NCBI RefSeq assembly: GCF_014836665.1
Contig: NZ_JACSQJ010000005.1
Location: forward strand, 8,950-72,949
Length of the DNA stretch: 64,000 nucleotides
Origin: Luteimonas colneyensis
GTDB taxonomy: Bacteria; Pseudomonadota; Gammaproteobacteria; Xanthomonadales; Xanthomonadaceae
Direction of reading: 5' to 3'
Below the pieces are notes generated by a model that worked only from the letters and a program-made list of their open reading frames with translations, did not search any database and had not been told where the DNA came from. The translations under genes and the position numbers were made by a program. Positions 32,719-40,311 of the stretch are shown one piece after another; the first letter of the stretch is position 1, and each line of letters starts with the position of its first letter.

Positions 32719-34161
32719 ATGCCGCCACGCGACCTGCCTACCGCGGTCATCTGGTTCCGCGACGACCTGCGCCTGCGTGACCACCCTGCGCTGCAGGCCG
32801 CAGCCAGGGCCGGCTTCGCCCCGCTCCCGGTGTACATCCATGCCCCCCACGAAGACGGTGGATGGGCGCCGGGAGCGACTTCCAATGCCTGGCGGCACCG
32901 TTCGCTGGCCGCGCTGGACGCCTCGCTGCGCCAGCGTGGCTCGCGTTTGCACGTCTTCGCCGGCGACAGCCTGGCCACGCTGCAGGCGATCGCCGCGGTT
33001 ACCGGCGCCGGCGCCGTGTACTGGAGCCGCCGGCACGAGCCCGCCGCCGCGCGGCGCGACGAGGCGGTGCGCCGCGCCCTGCGCGCGCAGCGACTGCGCG
33101 CCGATGCCTGGAACGCCAGCCTGCTGTTCGAGCCCTGGCAGCTGGAGACCCGCGCCGGCGATCCCTTCCGCGTCTTCACCCCGTTCTGGAACGCCGCCCG
33201 CCGCGCGTGGTCGCCGCAGGCGCCATACCCGGCGCCGGACGCCCTGCCTGAATTCGACCGTCTGCCGGGCGAAACCGCTCTCGACGCCCTCGGCCTCGCG
33301 CCCGACATCCCCTGGGACGCCAGCTTCTGGGCGCACTGGACGCCGGGCGAAGCCGGTGCCGACGCCGCGCTCCAGGCCTTCATCGAACACGGCCTGCACG
33401 ACTACCGCGACGGCCGCGACCGGCCCGACCGCCCCCTGACCTCGCGGCTGTCGCCGCACCTGCACTTCGGCGAGATCGCGCCCTGGCGCATCGTCGACGC
33501 CGTCGCGCACGCGGGTCCGGTGGAGGAGCGCGCCGCCTTCGTGCGCGAGCTGGCCTGGCGCGAGTTCGGCGTGCACGTGCTGCACCACTTCCCGCAGACG
33601 CCCGACGCCAACTTCAACCCGCGCTTCGACGACTTCCCCTGGGCCGCGCCCGATCCGGCCCTGCTCGCGGCCTGGCAGCGCGGCCGCACCGGCGTGCCGA
33701 TCGTCGACGCCGGCCTGCGCGAGATGCGCGCCACCGGCTGGATGCACAACCGCGTGCGCATGGTCGTCGCCAGCTTCCTCACCAAGCACCTGCGCCTCCA
33801 CTGGCTCCACGGCGCGCGCTGGTTCTGGGACCACCTGGTCGACGCCGACCTCGCCAACAACACGCTCGGCTGGCAGTGGGTGGCCGGCACCGGCGTCGAC
33901 GCCGCGCCGTACTTCCGCATCTTCAACCCGGTGCTGCAGGCGCGGAAGTTCGATCCCGCGGGCGAGTACATCGCGCGCTGGGTCCCCGAGCTGCGCGGGC
34001 TGCCTGCGAAGGCGCGGCACGCGCCCTGGGAGGTCCCGAGCGGCTCGCGCCCGACCGGCCTGTATCCCGCGCGCCCCATCGTCGACCTCGCCGAAGGCCG
34101 CGCCTCCGCGCTGGAGGCCCTGAAGCGCATCCGCGTGCCGGTCGCCGACCCGCTGGGCTGA
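32719..34161 (+). CDS. phrB: Deoxyribodipyrimidine photolyase
   Basis: This flavoprotein repairs cyclobutane pyrimidine dimers using blue light. It has the N-terminal antenna domain (AVIWFRDDLRLRDHPAL) and the C-terminal FAD domain, with LSPHLHFGEIAPW, ELAWREFGVHVL, RGRTGVPIVDAGLREMRATGWMHNRVRM and DADLANNTLGWQWVAGTG. The last motif carries conserved Trp and Asn residues of class I CPD photolyases. The 480-residue length is typical. The final TGLYPARPIVDLAEGR fits the family end. It follows DUF378 by 5 bases and is probably regulated by the divergent LitR/CarH-like protein. Confidence 0.97.
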   Translation: MPPRDLPTAVIWFRDDLRLRDHPALQAAARAGFAPLPVYIHAPHEDGGWAPGATSNAWRHRSLAALDASLRQRGSRLHVFAGDSLATLQAIAAVTGAGAVYWSRRHEPAAARRDEAVRRALRAQRLRADAWNASLLFEPWQLETRAGDPFRVFTPFWNAARRAWSPQAPYPAPDALPEFDRLPGETALDALGLAPDIPWDASFWAHWTPGEAGADAALQAFIEHGLHDYRDGRDRPDRPLTSRLSPHLHFGEIAPWRIVDAVAHAGPVEERAAFVRELAWREFGVHVLHHFPQTPDANFNPRFDDFPWAAPDPALLAAWQRGRTGVPIVDAGLREMRATGWMHNRVRMVVASFLTKHLRLHWLHGARWFWDHLVDADLANNTLGWQWVAGTGVDAAPYFRIFNPVLQARKFDPAGEYIARWVPELRGLPAKARHAPWEVPSGSRPTGLYPARPIVDLAEGRASALEALKRIRVPVADPLG

Positions 34162-34221
34162 CCGGCCGTTCACGGCGGCGGCGGGAAGGTGGGTGGCCCG
34201 CCCGCACGCAGGTGCCGCCGC

Positions 34222-36867
34222 ATGAGCCTGGTCGAATACCGCCGCAAGCGCAGCTTCGACAAGACGCGCGAACCCGAGCCGGGCAAGCCGCTGCCGCGCG
34301 GCCAGCGCGCCATCTTCGTCGTCCAGCTGCACCACGCCAGCCGTCGCCACTATGACTTCCGGCTGCAGGTGGGCGACGCCCTCAAGAGCTGGGCGGTGCC
34401 CAAGGGCCCGAGCTACGACCCCGACGTCAAGCGCATGGCGGTGGAGGTCGAGGACCACCCCGTCGACTACGCCGGCTTCGAGGGCGAGATCCCCAAGGGC
34501 GAGTACGGCGGCGGCCACGTCGCGCGCTTCGACCACGGCGTATGGTCCACCGAGGGCGATCCCGAGGCGCAGCTCGCGAAGGGGCATCTCCGCTTCGAAC
34601 TCTTCGGCGACAAGCTCAAGGGCGGCTGGCACCTGGTGCGCTCGGGCAAGCCGGCGAAGCAGCCCCAGTGGCTGCTGTTCAAGGACAAGGATGCGTGGGC
34701 GGGCACGCTCGAGGCCGACGACCTGCTGGCCGACGTCACCGCGCCGCCCGCCGCCGACCTCAAGCGCGCCGGCGCGGGCAAGGCCGTCAAGAAGAAGCTC
34801 GCCGCGGTGCCCGTGCGCAAGGGTCGCCGCAAGGACTGGGCGAAGCAGGCGCTGAAGCTCGCCGGCGCGCGCAAGGGCAAGGCGCCCGACGGCCCGTTCG
34901 AGCCGCAGCTGGCGAAGCTGCACGAGCGCGCGCCCGAAGGCGACCAGTGGCTGCACGAGATCAAGTGGGACGGCTACCGCATCCTCGCCACCATTGCGAA
35001 GGGCGAAGTGCGGCTGTGGTCGCGCAACGCGCTGGAATGGACCGCGAAGCTGCCCGAGATCCGCGCCGCCATCGAAGCCCTGCGCCTGGACGCCGGCGCG
35101 CTCGACGGCGAGCTGATCGCCGGCGGCGGCACGAAGGACGACTTCAACCTGCTGCAGGCCACGCTCTCGGGCGAGCGCCAGGGCAGCCTCGCCTACGCGC
35201 TGTTCGACCTGCTGCACATCGACGGCGTCGACGTCTCCGGCGCCCCGCTGGTCGCGCGCAAGGCGCTGCTGCAGTCGCTACTGGCCGGGGCCACCGGGCA
35301 CCTCGCCTACAGCTCGCACACCGTGGGCGACGGCGAGGCCGCGTTCGAGCTGGCCGGCGAGAACGACTTCGAGGGCATCATCTCCAAGCGCGCCGACCGC
35401 CCCTACCATCCCGGCCGCAGCGACGACTGGCGCAAGACCAAGCAGCTGGCCAGCGACGAGTTCGCCGTGGTCGGCTACACCGCGCCCAAGGGCAGCCGCA
35501 CCGGCTTCGGCTCGCTGCTGCTGGCGAAGCCCGATGCCGAACATGGCTGGCGCTACGTCGGGCGCGTGGGCAGCGGCTTCAACGACAGGCTGATGGCCGA
35601 GGTCACCGCCAGGCTGCCGAAGCGCGGCGCCAGGCAGCCCACCGCCCACGTCGGCACCACCGACACCGACCTGCGCACGGCGACCTGGTTCGCGCCGCGC
35701 TTCGTGGTCGAGGTGTTCTTCCGCGGCATCGGCCGGCAGCAGCTGCTGCGGCAGCCATCGCTGAAGGGATTGCGCCGGGACAAGGACGTGGCGGACCTGG
35801 CGGACAGCGACCACGGAACGACGGAGGAGAGGCCGATGGCCGCGAAGAAGGCTGCGAAGAAGGCGAAGAAGACATCGGCGGCAGCGGCGACGAAGAAGGC
35901 GACGAAAAAGGCCACGAAAACGGCCTCCGCGAAGAATGCTTCGAAGGTGGCTGCGAAGAAGGTCACGCCGCGTGGAGCGAAAGCGCGCCCGGACCGCCAG
36001 CCCCCCGCCCTTTCCAGCCCCACCAAGATCCTCTACGCCGATATCCGCGCCACCAAGCAGGACGTCTGGAACTACTACACCGCGGTCATGGACCACCTGC
36101 TGCCCGAGGTGCAGGGCCGTCCCGTCTCGATCATCCGTTGCCCGTCCGGCACCGACAAACCCTGCTTCTTCCAGAAGCACCTCACCGCGGGACTTGGACT
36201 CGTGTCCACGCAGCGCCTGAAGGAGGAAAGCGGCATCAACGCCGACTACCTGGTGATCGAGGACGCCGCCGGCCTGCTGGAACTGGTGCAGTTCAACGCG
36301 CTGGAGTTCCACCCCTGGGGCGCCCACGCCGACACGCCCGACACCGCCGACCGCGTCATCTTCGACCTCGACCCCGGCCCGGGCGTGCCGTTCTCCGAAG
36401 TGAAGCGCGCCGCCACCCACATCCGCCGCCTGCTCGACCAGGCCGAACTCGAATCCTTCCTGCGCGTCTCCGGCGGCAAGGGCCTGCACGTGGTGGTGCC
36501 GCTCAATCCGGGCTGCGACTGGGACCTGACCAAGCGCTTCGCACAGGGCTTCGCCCAGGCGCTGGCGCAGAGCGAGCCCGACCGCTTCGTCGCCACCGCC
36601 ACCAAGGCCAAGCGCAACAAGCGCATCTTCGTCGACTACCTGCGCAACGGTCGCGGCGCCACCGCGGTGGCCTCGTATTCGCTGCGCGCCCGCCCGCGCG
36701 CGCCGGTGGCGATGCCGATCGCCTGGAGCGCGCTGTCGAAGCTGGAGCGCCCGGATCCGTACACGATCAAGGACGTGCCGGCGATGCTGAAGCGCCGCCG
36801 CAAGGACCCCTGGGCCGACATCGACAAGCTCAAGCAGAACCTCGCCGCCTGGTCCAACGGGGACTGA
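34222..36867 (+). CDS. ligD: DNA ligase D (PE-LIG-POL)
   Basis: LigD is the multifunctional enzyme of bacterial non-homologous end joining. Residues 15-170 are the 3'-phosphoesterase domain (QLHHASRRHYDFRLQ). Residues 225-535 are the ATP-dependent ligase, with adenylated Lys 248 in EIKWDGYR and ENDFEGIISKRADRPY. Residues 600-875 are the primase-polymerase (FDLDPGPGVPF, LRVSGGKGLHVVVPL). This PE-LIG-POL order is that of Pseudomonas. A Lys/Ala-rich linker of about 50 residues (539-590) joins LIG to POL. Its first Met (35836) has a GGAGGA sequence 7 bases upstream, so a separate POL product is conceivable. The start is ATG 34222 (MSLVEYRRKRSF). Ku is encoded at 9.3-10.3 kb. Confidence 0.97.
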   Translation: MSLVEYRRKRSFDKTREPEPGKPLPRGQRAIFVVQLHHASRRHYDFRLQVGDALKSWAVPKGPSYDPDVKRMAVEVEDHPVDYAGFEGEIPKGEYGGGHVARFDHGVWSTEGDPEAQLAKGHLRFELFGDKLKGGWHLVRSGKPAKQPQWLLFKDKDAWAGTLEADDLLADVTAPPAADLKRAGAGKAVKKKLAAVPVRKGRRKDWAKQALKLAGARKGKAPDGPFEPQLAKLHERAPEGDQWLHEIKWDGYRILATIAKGEVRLWSRNALEWTAKLPEIRAAIEALRLDAGALDGELIAGGGTKDDFNLLQATLSGERQGSLAYALFDLLHIDGVDVSGAPLVARKALLQSLLAGATGHLAYSSHTVGDGEAAFELAGENDFEGIISKRADRPYHPGRSDDWRKTKQLASDEFAVVGYTAPKGSRTGFGSLLLAKPDAEHGWRYVGRVGSGFNDRLMAEVTARLPKRGARQPTAHVGTTDTDLRTATWFAPRFVVEVFFRGIGRQQLLRQPSLKGLRRDKDVADLADSDHGTTEERPMAAKKAAKKAKKTSAAAATKKATKKATKTASAKNASKVAAKKVTPRGAKARPDRQPPALSSPTKILYADIRATKQDVWNYYTAVMDHLLPEVQGRPVSIIRCPSGTDKPCFFQKHLTAGLGLVSTQRLKEESGINADYLVIEDAAGLLELVQFNALEFHPWGAHADTPDTADRVIFDLDPGPGVPFSEVKRAATHIRRLLDQAELESFLRVSGGKGLHVVVPLNPGCDWDLTKRFAQGFAQALAQSEPDRFVATATKAKRNKRIFVDYLRNGRGATAVASYSLRARPRAPVAMPIAWSALSKLERPDPYTIKDVPAMLKRRRKDPWADIDKLKQNLAAWSNGD

Positions 36868-36887
36868 CGCCTCTCCACACCCCTTCC

Positions 36888-36913
36888 CTGTAGGAGCAGC
36901 TACAGCTGCGACC
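36888..36913. repeat. Single GTAG-type REP unit
   Basis: The palindrome ctgtaggagcagctacagct (continuing gcgacc) lies in the 98-base gap between ligD and the DUF2058 gene. It is one half of the REP pair seen elsewhere in the window. Confidence 0.75.
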
Positions 36914-36965
36914 CCAACCCACCCCACCGCTATCATGGTCCGCCCCTCCCGCCGCCCGACCACCC

Positions 36966-37517
36966 ATGGCCAAACTCAACCCCCTCCAGGAACAACTCCT
37001 GAAAGCCGGCCTGGCCAAGAAGTCCAAGGTCGCCGAAGTCGCCCGCCAGCAAACCAAGGCCCGCCAGGGCAAGGCCCCGCCGACCGACGCCGAGATCCAG
37101 CGCGACGCCGAACGCGCCCGCCTCGAGAAGATCGAACGCGACCGTGCCCTTGAAGCCGAGCGCAAGGCCAGGGCCCGCGACGCCGAACTCCAGGCCCAGG
37201 CGCGACAGATCATCCAGGACAAGAAGGTGCCGCGCAGCGGCGAGAGCGAGTACCGCTTCACCGCCGACGGCGCGATCCGGACGCTGCTGGTGAACGACGA
37301 GCTGCGGAAGAAGCTGTCGTCAGGCGCGCTGGTGATCGCGCGCCTCGGCGACCGGTACGAACTGCTGCCGCGCGGCGCTGGCGATAAGGTGCGCGAGCGC
37401 GTGCCGGATTGGATCGTGCTGGATCATGGGCAGCCGGGCGACGAGGCCCTCGCCGCCACGTCCGAAGACGACGCCTATTACGCGCAGTTCAAGGTTCCCG
37501 ACGATCTGGTCTGGTAA
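36966..37517 (+). CDS. yaiL: DUF2058 family protein (YaiL-like)
   Basis: The 183-residue cytoplasmic protein begins MAKLNPLQEQLLKAGLAKKSKV, the diagnostic start of DUF2058. A long charged coiled-coil follows (residues 20-85, rich in Glu/Arg/Ala). The C-terminal domain has EYRFTADGAIRTLLVNDELRKKLSSGALVIARL. YaiL has been described as a nucleoprotein or polysome-associated factor, but its role is not settled. ligD ends 98 bases upstream with a REP unit between. The gene converges with the toxin-antitoxin pair. Confidence 0.92.
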   Translation: MAKLNPLQEQLLKAGLAKKSKVAEVARQQTKARQGKAPPTDAEIQRDAERARLEKIERDRALEAERKARARDAELQAQARQIIQDKKVPRSGESEYRFTADGAIRTLLVNDELRKKLSSGALVIARLGDRYELLPRGAGDKVRERVPDWIVLDHGQPGDEALAATSEDDAYYAQFKVPDDLVW

Positions 37518-37537
37518 CCACTCGGGTCGCAGCCGCT

Positions 37538-37906
37538 TTACTGCGCAGCGGCCTTCCTGGTGCGCTCGATGAACGCTTCCACCGGGGGACTCGACTCGTC
37601 AGCCGATTGGGCCTGGTCCATGCGGTTGCTCAGGTCTGCCTGGATCTGCTGGAACTCCGAGCGTGCGAACCGCATCAGCAGGTCGCGGATCATCGGCTGG
37701 TAAGCGATGCCGTGATGGCTCGCAATCGCTTTCAGCGCGTCGATCAACGGGATGGGCAGCCGGATCGAGACCAGCTTCATCGCCAGGTTGGTATCGAGCT
37801 GCAGAGACTCGTCCTCAGGCACCACCGCGACGTGCGCATCGCTACGCCCATACTCGCCGCTTTCCCACTTGGCGGTTACTTCTGCATCAAGGGCACGTGT
37901 CGTCAT
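37538..37906 (-). CDS. Antitoxin of a BrnTA/CopG-like pair
   Basis: The 122-residue protein starts MTTRALDAEVTAKWESGEYG. It contains a ribbon-helix-helix-like segment (KLVSIRLPIPLIDALKAIASHHGIAYQPMIRDLLMRFA), the fold of many CopG/BrnA antitoxins. ATG 37906 has a TGAGGA ribosome site that overlaps the upstream toxin stop; an earlier ATG at 37927 would overlap the toxin gene. The order toxin then antitoxin, 10 bases apart, is that of BrnT-BrnA systems. It should neutralise the toxin and repress the shared promoter. Confidence 0.82.
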   Translation of the reverse strand: MTTRALDAEVTAKWESGEYGRSDAHVAVVPEDESLQLDTNLAMKLVSIRLPIPLIDALKAIASHHGIAYQPMIRDLLMRFARSEFQQIQADLSNRMDQAQSADESSPPVEAFIERTRKAAAQ

Positions 37907-37916
37907 GGCGGGTTCC

Positions 37917-38210
37917 TCAGAAGTCATGGGGCTTTCCGTGCCGCCGGTAGATGGCCAGCTCGGCTTCATTGGGCTCGTAGCAGGTACGGATGAAGTAATC
38001 CCCGCGCGGGACATAACAGACCTTCAGAAGCCGACCCTTGTTGGTCGGCGCTATGAACCAGCGTGTCGGAGGATCAGTGGCATGTTCCTCCCGGGTGTCT
38101 ATCAGCAGATGACCGGTGCGATTGGCAAAGCACTGCTCAACCTCCGGCACTCCAACATCATGTTCGGCAGCCAGCTTGGCGCGAATCTGATCCGAGATCC
38201 GGATGGCCAT
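37917..38210 (-). CDS. BrnT-like toxin (DUF4258-type small protein)
   Basis: The 97-residue protein (MAIRISDQIRAKLAAEHDVG) matches small RelE-fold-like toxins that are often mislabelled ADP-ribosyl-dinitrogen reductase hydrolase. Conserved features are EVEQCFANRTG, DTREEHATDPPTRWFIAPTNKGRLLKVCYV and RTCYEPNEAELAIYRR. ATG 38210 has an AAGGA site 6 bases upstream, so the longer frame starting in the operator is rejected. It is the first gene of the pair with the CopG/BrnA-like protein. The presumed activity is mRNA cleavage; this is inferred from the related BrnT family, not shown by active-site residues here. Confidence 0.8.
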   Translation of the reverse strand: MAIRISDQIRAKLAAEHDVGVPEVEQCFANRTGHLLIDTREEHATDPPTRWFIAPTNKGRLLKVCYVPRGDYFIRTCYEPNEAELAIYRRHGKPHDF

Positions 38211-38239
38211 GCAGCATCCTTTGCCTTGGCGGCTGTCGA

Positions 38240-38267
38240 TTGTATATAAACCACGATGTATATACAA
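38240..38267 (-). promoter_or_regulatory. Palindromic operator of the toxin-antitoxin pair
   Basis: A perfect 9-base inverted repeat (TTGTATATA at 38240-38248, TATATACAA at 38259-38267, 10-base spacer) lies 30-57 bases upstream of the toxin start. It stands out as AT-rich in a GC-rich region. RHH antitoxins typically bind such repeats over the promoter, so this is a strong candidate for the autoregulatory site. Confidence 0.8.
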
Positions 38268-38371
38268 GTCTCGCGAGGGCCCAGCCCGATCAATTCCGTC
38301 CGGCCGCGTCGATCGTGAATTGCTTCCCGCGATGGCGCAGGTGTTCCCAATGCAGGCAACCGAAACGGACG

Positions 38372-38405
38372 CAGAAAAAGGCCGGGCATGAGCCCGGCCT
38401 TTCGC
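38372..38405 (-). terminator. Rho-independent terminator of the outer-membrane barrel gene
   Basis: On the minus strand the stem AGGCCGGGCT / AGCCCGGCCT-type arms (plus strand 38380-38400) with a 2-3 base loop are followed by TTTTTC. It lies 22-55 bases after the stop of the barrel gene at 38427. Confidence 0.9.
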
Positions 38406-38426
38406 ATCACGACAATCCGCAATCGA

Positions 38427-38957
38427 TCAGAAATCGAACCGCACCTGCACCTGCGCCAGATCCACGTCCACGTCATCCAGCTCGAAGCGGCTGTACTCGC
38501 CGCGGAGCGCGAAGGTGTCGGTGAAGCGGTACTGCAGGCCCAGGCCGTAGGTCGGGTCGGTGCCGTCGTCGGAGGCGCTGCCGATGCCGGCGGCGCGGGC
38601 GTCGGCGTCCCAGCTGTGCACGCCGGCCTTGGCGTAGCCCGAGAACTTGTCGGTGAACGGCAGCGTGCCGACCGCGACCAGCGAGACCGTGTCGGCTTCC
38701 AGCGAAGCCACGTCGCCGTACTCGATCTTGCCGAAGTCGGTGTAGCCCAGCTCGAAGCCCCAGTTCGGGTGCAGCTGGTAGCCGCCGTAGACCTGGAAGC
38801 CGGTCTCTTCTTCGTCGAGGATGCCCTCGTCGATCATCGACTGGCCGACGCCGGCGCCGGCGTAGAAGCCGACGGGCTCGGCCGCCTGGGCGCCGAACGA
38901 CAGCGCGCCGAGGGCGGCGGCAAGGACGGTACCGGCAAGGAAAGGGGTCTTGTTCAT
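38427..38957 (-). CDS. Outer-membrane beta-barrel protein (OmpA/OmpX-like porin fold)
   Basis: The 176-residue protein begins with signal peptide MNKTPFLAGTVLAAALGAL ending QAAEP. It continues with eight amphipathic beta strands alternating with loops (GFYAGAGVGQS, GFQVYGGYQL, WGFELGYTDFG, SGYAKAGVHSW, DPTYGLGLQYRF, FALRGEYSRFEL, VDLAQVQVRFDF). It ends in the Phe that BAM recognises. This is the OmpA-like transmembrane barrel of small outer-membrane proteins and has no peptidoglycan-binding domain. ATG 38957 was chosen because it starts the signal peptide; a longer frame is not conserved. The physiological role is not evident. Confidence 0.9.
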   Translation of the reverse strand: MNKTPFLAGTVLAAALGALSFGAQAAEPVGFYAGAGVGQSMIDEGILDEEETGFQVYGGYQLHPNWGFELGYTDFGKIEYGDVASLEADTVSLVAVGTLPFTDKFSGYAKAGVHSWDADARAAGIGSASDDGTDPTYGLGLQYRFTDTFALRGEYSRFELDDVDVDLAQVQVRFDF

Positions 38958-39080
38958 GACGTGTCGCTCCTGGAGGTTGTAAGTCACACCTCCAACGTGG
39001 AGCCGCACCCTGCAGAACGAAGTGGCACAAACGCCACTCATCGTTCCACCCTTCCGCTTTGAATCACGCCTGCGCCGTGA

Positions 39081-40211
39081 TCAGACGGCCTCCAGCACCC
39101 GCTGCCCTTCCACCTCCGCCACGCCCAGCAGCCGCTCCAGCTCCGCCACGATCCGCACCGCCGTGCGCCCGTCCCACTTTTCCGGGATCGCGCCGCGCTT
39201 CCACTGTCCCGCGAACAGCCGGTCCAGCGCCGGCTTCAGCGCCGCCGGATCGGTGCCCAGCAGTTCGTTGGTGCCTGTGGTGATGGTTTCCGGCCGCTCG
39301 GTGGTGGTGCGCAGCGTCATGCAGGGCACGCCCATGACCGTGGTCTCCTCGGTGATGCCGCCCGAGTCGGTGATCACCGCCTTCGCGTGCTTCACCAGCC
39401 AGTTGAACTCCAGGTAGGGCTGCGGATCCACCAGCCGGATCGACGGCGGGAAGCCCGGCAACTCGCGCAGCGTCTTCGCGGTGCGCGGGTGGACCGGGAA
39501 CACCACTGGCATGCCGCGCGTGCCCTCGGCGATCGCCGCCAGCAGCGCCGCGAAGGTGCCAGTCGCGTCCACGTTCGAGGGCCGGTGCAGGGTCAGCACG
39601 AAATAGCCGCCCGGCTCCAGGCCCTGCGCGGCCGCGAAGCCCGGCGCGCGCAGCCGGTCCATGTTGGCCAGCAGCGTGTCGATCATGGTGTTGCCGACGA
39701 AGAAGATGCGCTCCGCGCCCACCCCGGCCGCGCGCAGGTTGGCGTTGGCCACCTCGCTGGTGGTGAAGAACCAGTTGGTGATGGCGTCGGTCACCATGCG
39801 GTTGATCTCCTCGGGCATGCCCCAGTCGCCCGAGCGGATGCCCGCCTCCACGTGCGCCACCGGCACGTGCAGCTTCTGGGCGGCGATCGCGCAGGCCATG
39901 GTCGAGGTCACGTCGCCGACCACCAGGCACAGCGCGCTGCGCTCGGCCAGCAGCAGCCGCTCGTAGCCGACCATGATCCCCGCGGCCTGCTCGGCCTGGC
40001 TGCCGGAGCCGACCTCCAGGTTGACCTGCGGCGCCGGGATCCCGAGCTGCTCGAAGAAGTCCCCCGACATCCGCGGATCGTAGTGCTGGCCGGTGTGCAC
40101 CAGCCGGTGGCGGAGCCGCCCCCCCTGGGCCCGGCGGGCATCGAGCGCCTGGATGATCGGCGCGATCTTCATGAAGTTCGGGCGCGCGCCCGCGATGATG
40201 TCGATGAGCAT
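39081..40211 (-). CDS. wecB: UDP-N-acetylglucosamine 2-epimerase (non-hydrolysing)
   Basis: WecB interconverts UDP-GlcNAc and UDP-ManNAc, a precursor of ManNAcA and related sugars. Conserved pieces are GARPNFMKIAPII at the start, the HVEAGIRSGDWGMPEEINR block, FVGNTMIDTL, LTLHRPSNVD, the VFPVHPRT His and the DSGGITEET loop. The 376-residue length is normal. It lies between the outer-membrane barrel gene and the SRAP gene, away from the main polysaccharide cluster, on the same strand. With the TviB-like dehydrogenase at 59-60 kb it could feed a pathway to N-acetyl-mannosaminuronate. Confidence 0.94.
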   Translation of the reverse strand: MLIDIIAGARPNFMKIAPIIQALDARRAQGGRLRHRLVHTGQHYDPRMSGDFFEQLGIPAPQVNLEVGSGSQAEQAAGIMVGYERLLLAERSALCLVVGDVTSTMACAIAAQKLHVPVAHVEAGIRSGDWGMPEEINRMVTDAITNWFFTTSEVANANLRAAGVGAERIFFVGNTMIDTLLANMDRLRAPGFAAAQGLEPGGYFVLTLHRPSNVDATGTFAALLAAIAEGTRGMPVVFPVHPRTAKTLRELPGFPPSIRLVDPQPYLEFNWLVKHAKAVITDSGGITEETTVMGVPCMTLRTTTERPETITTGTNELLGTDPAALKPALDRLFAGQWKRGAIPEKWDGRTAVRIVAELERLLGVAEVEGQRVLEAV

Positions 40212-40311
40212 TGCGTAGGCCGGAAGGCATCGGACGATGCGGGGGTTCCAGCTACACCAACGTCAACCGGCCCCACGGCCGGACGCCATCAGATGTCCCG
40301 CGCTTCCATGG

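Noticed and set aside
7888-36913. Repeated 25-base palindromes as a possible CRISPR array
   Set aside because: The copies are scattered tens of kilobases apart, are REP palindromes, and have no regular spacers or cas genes.
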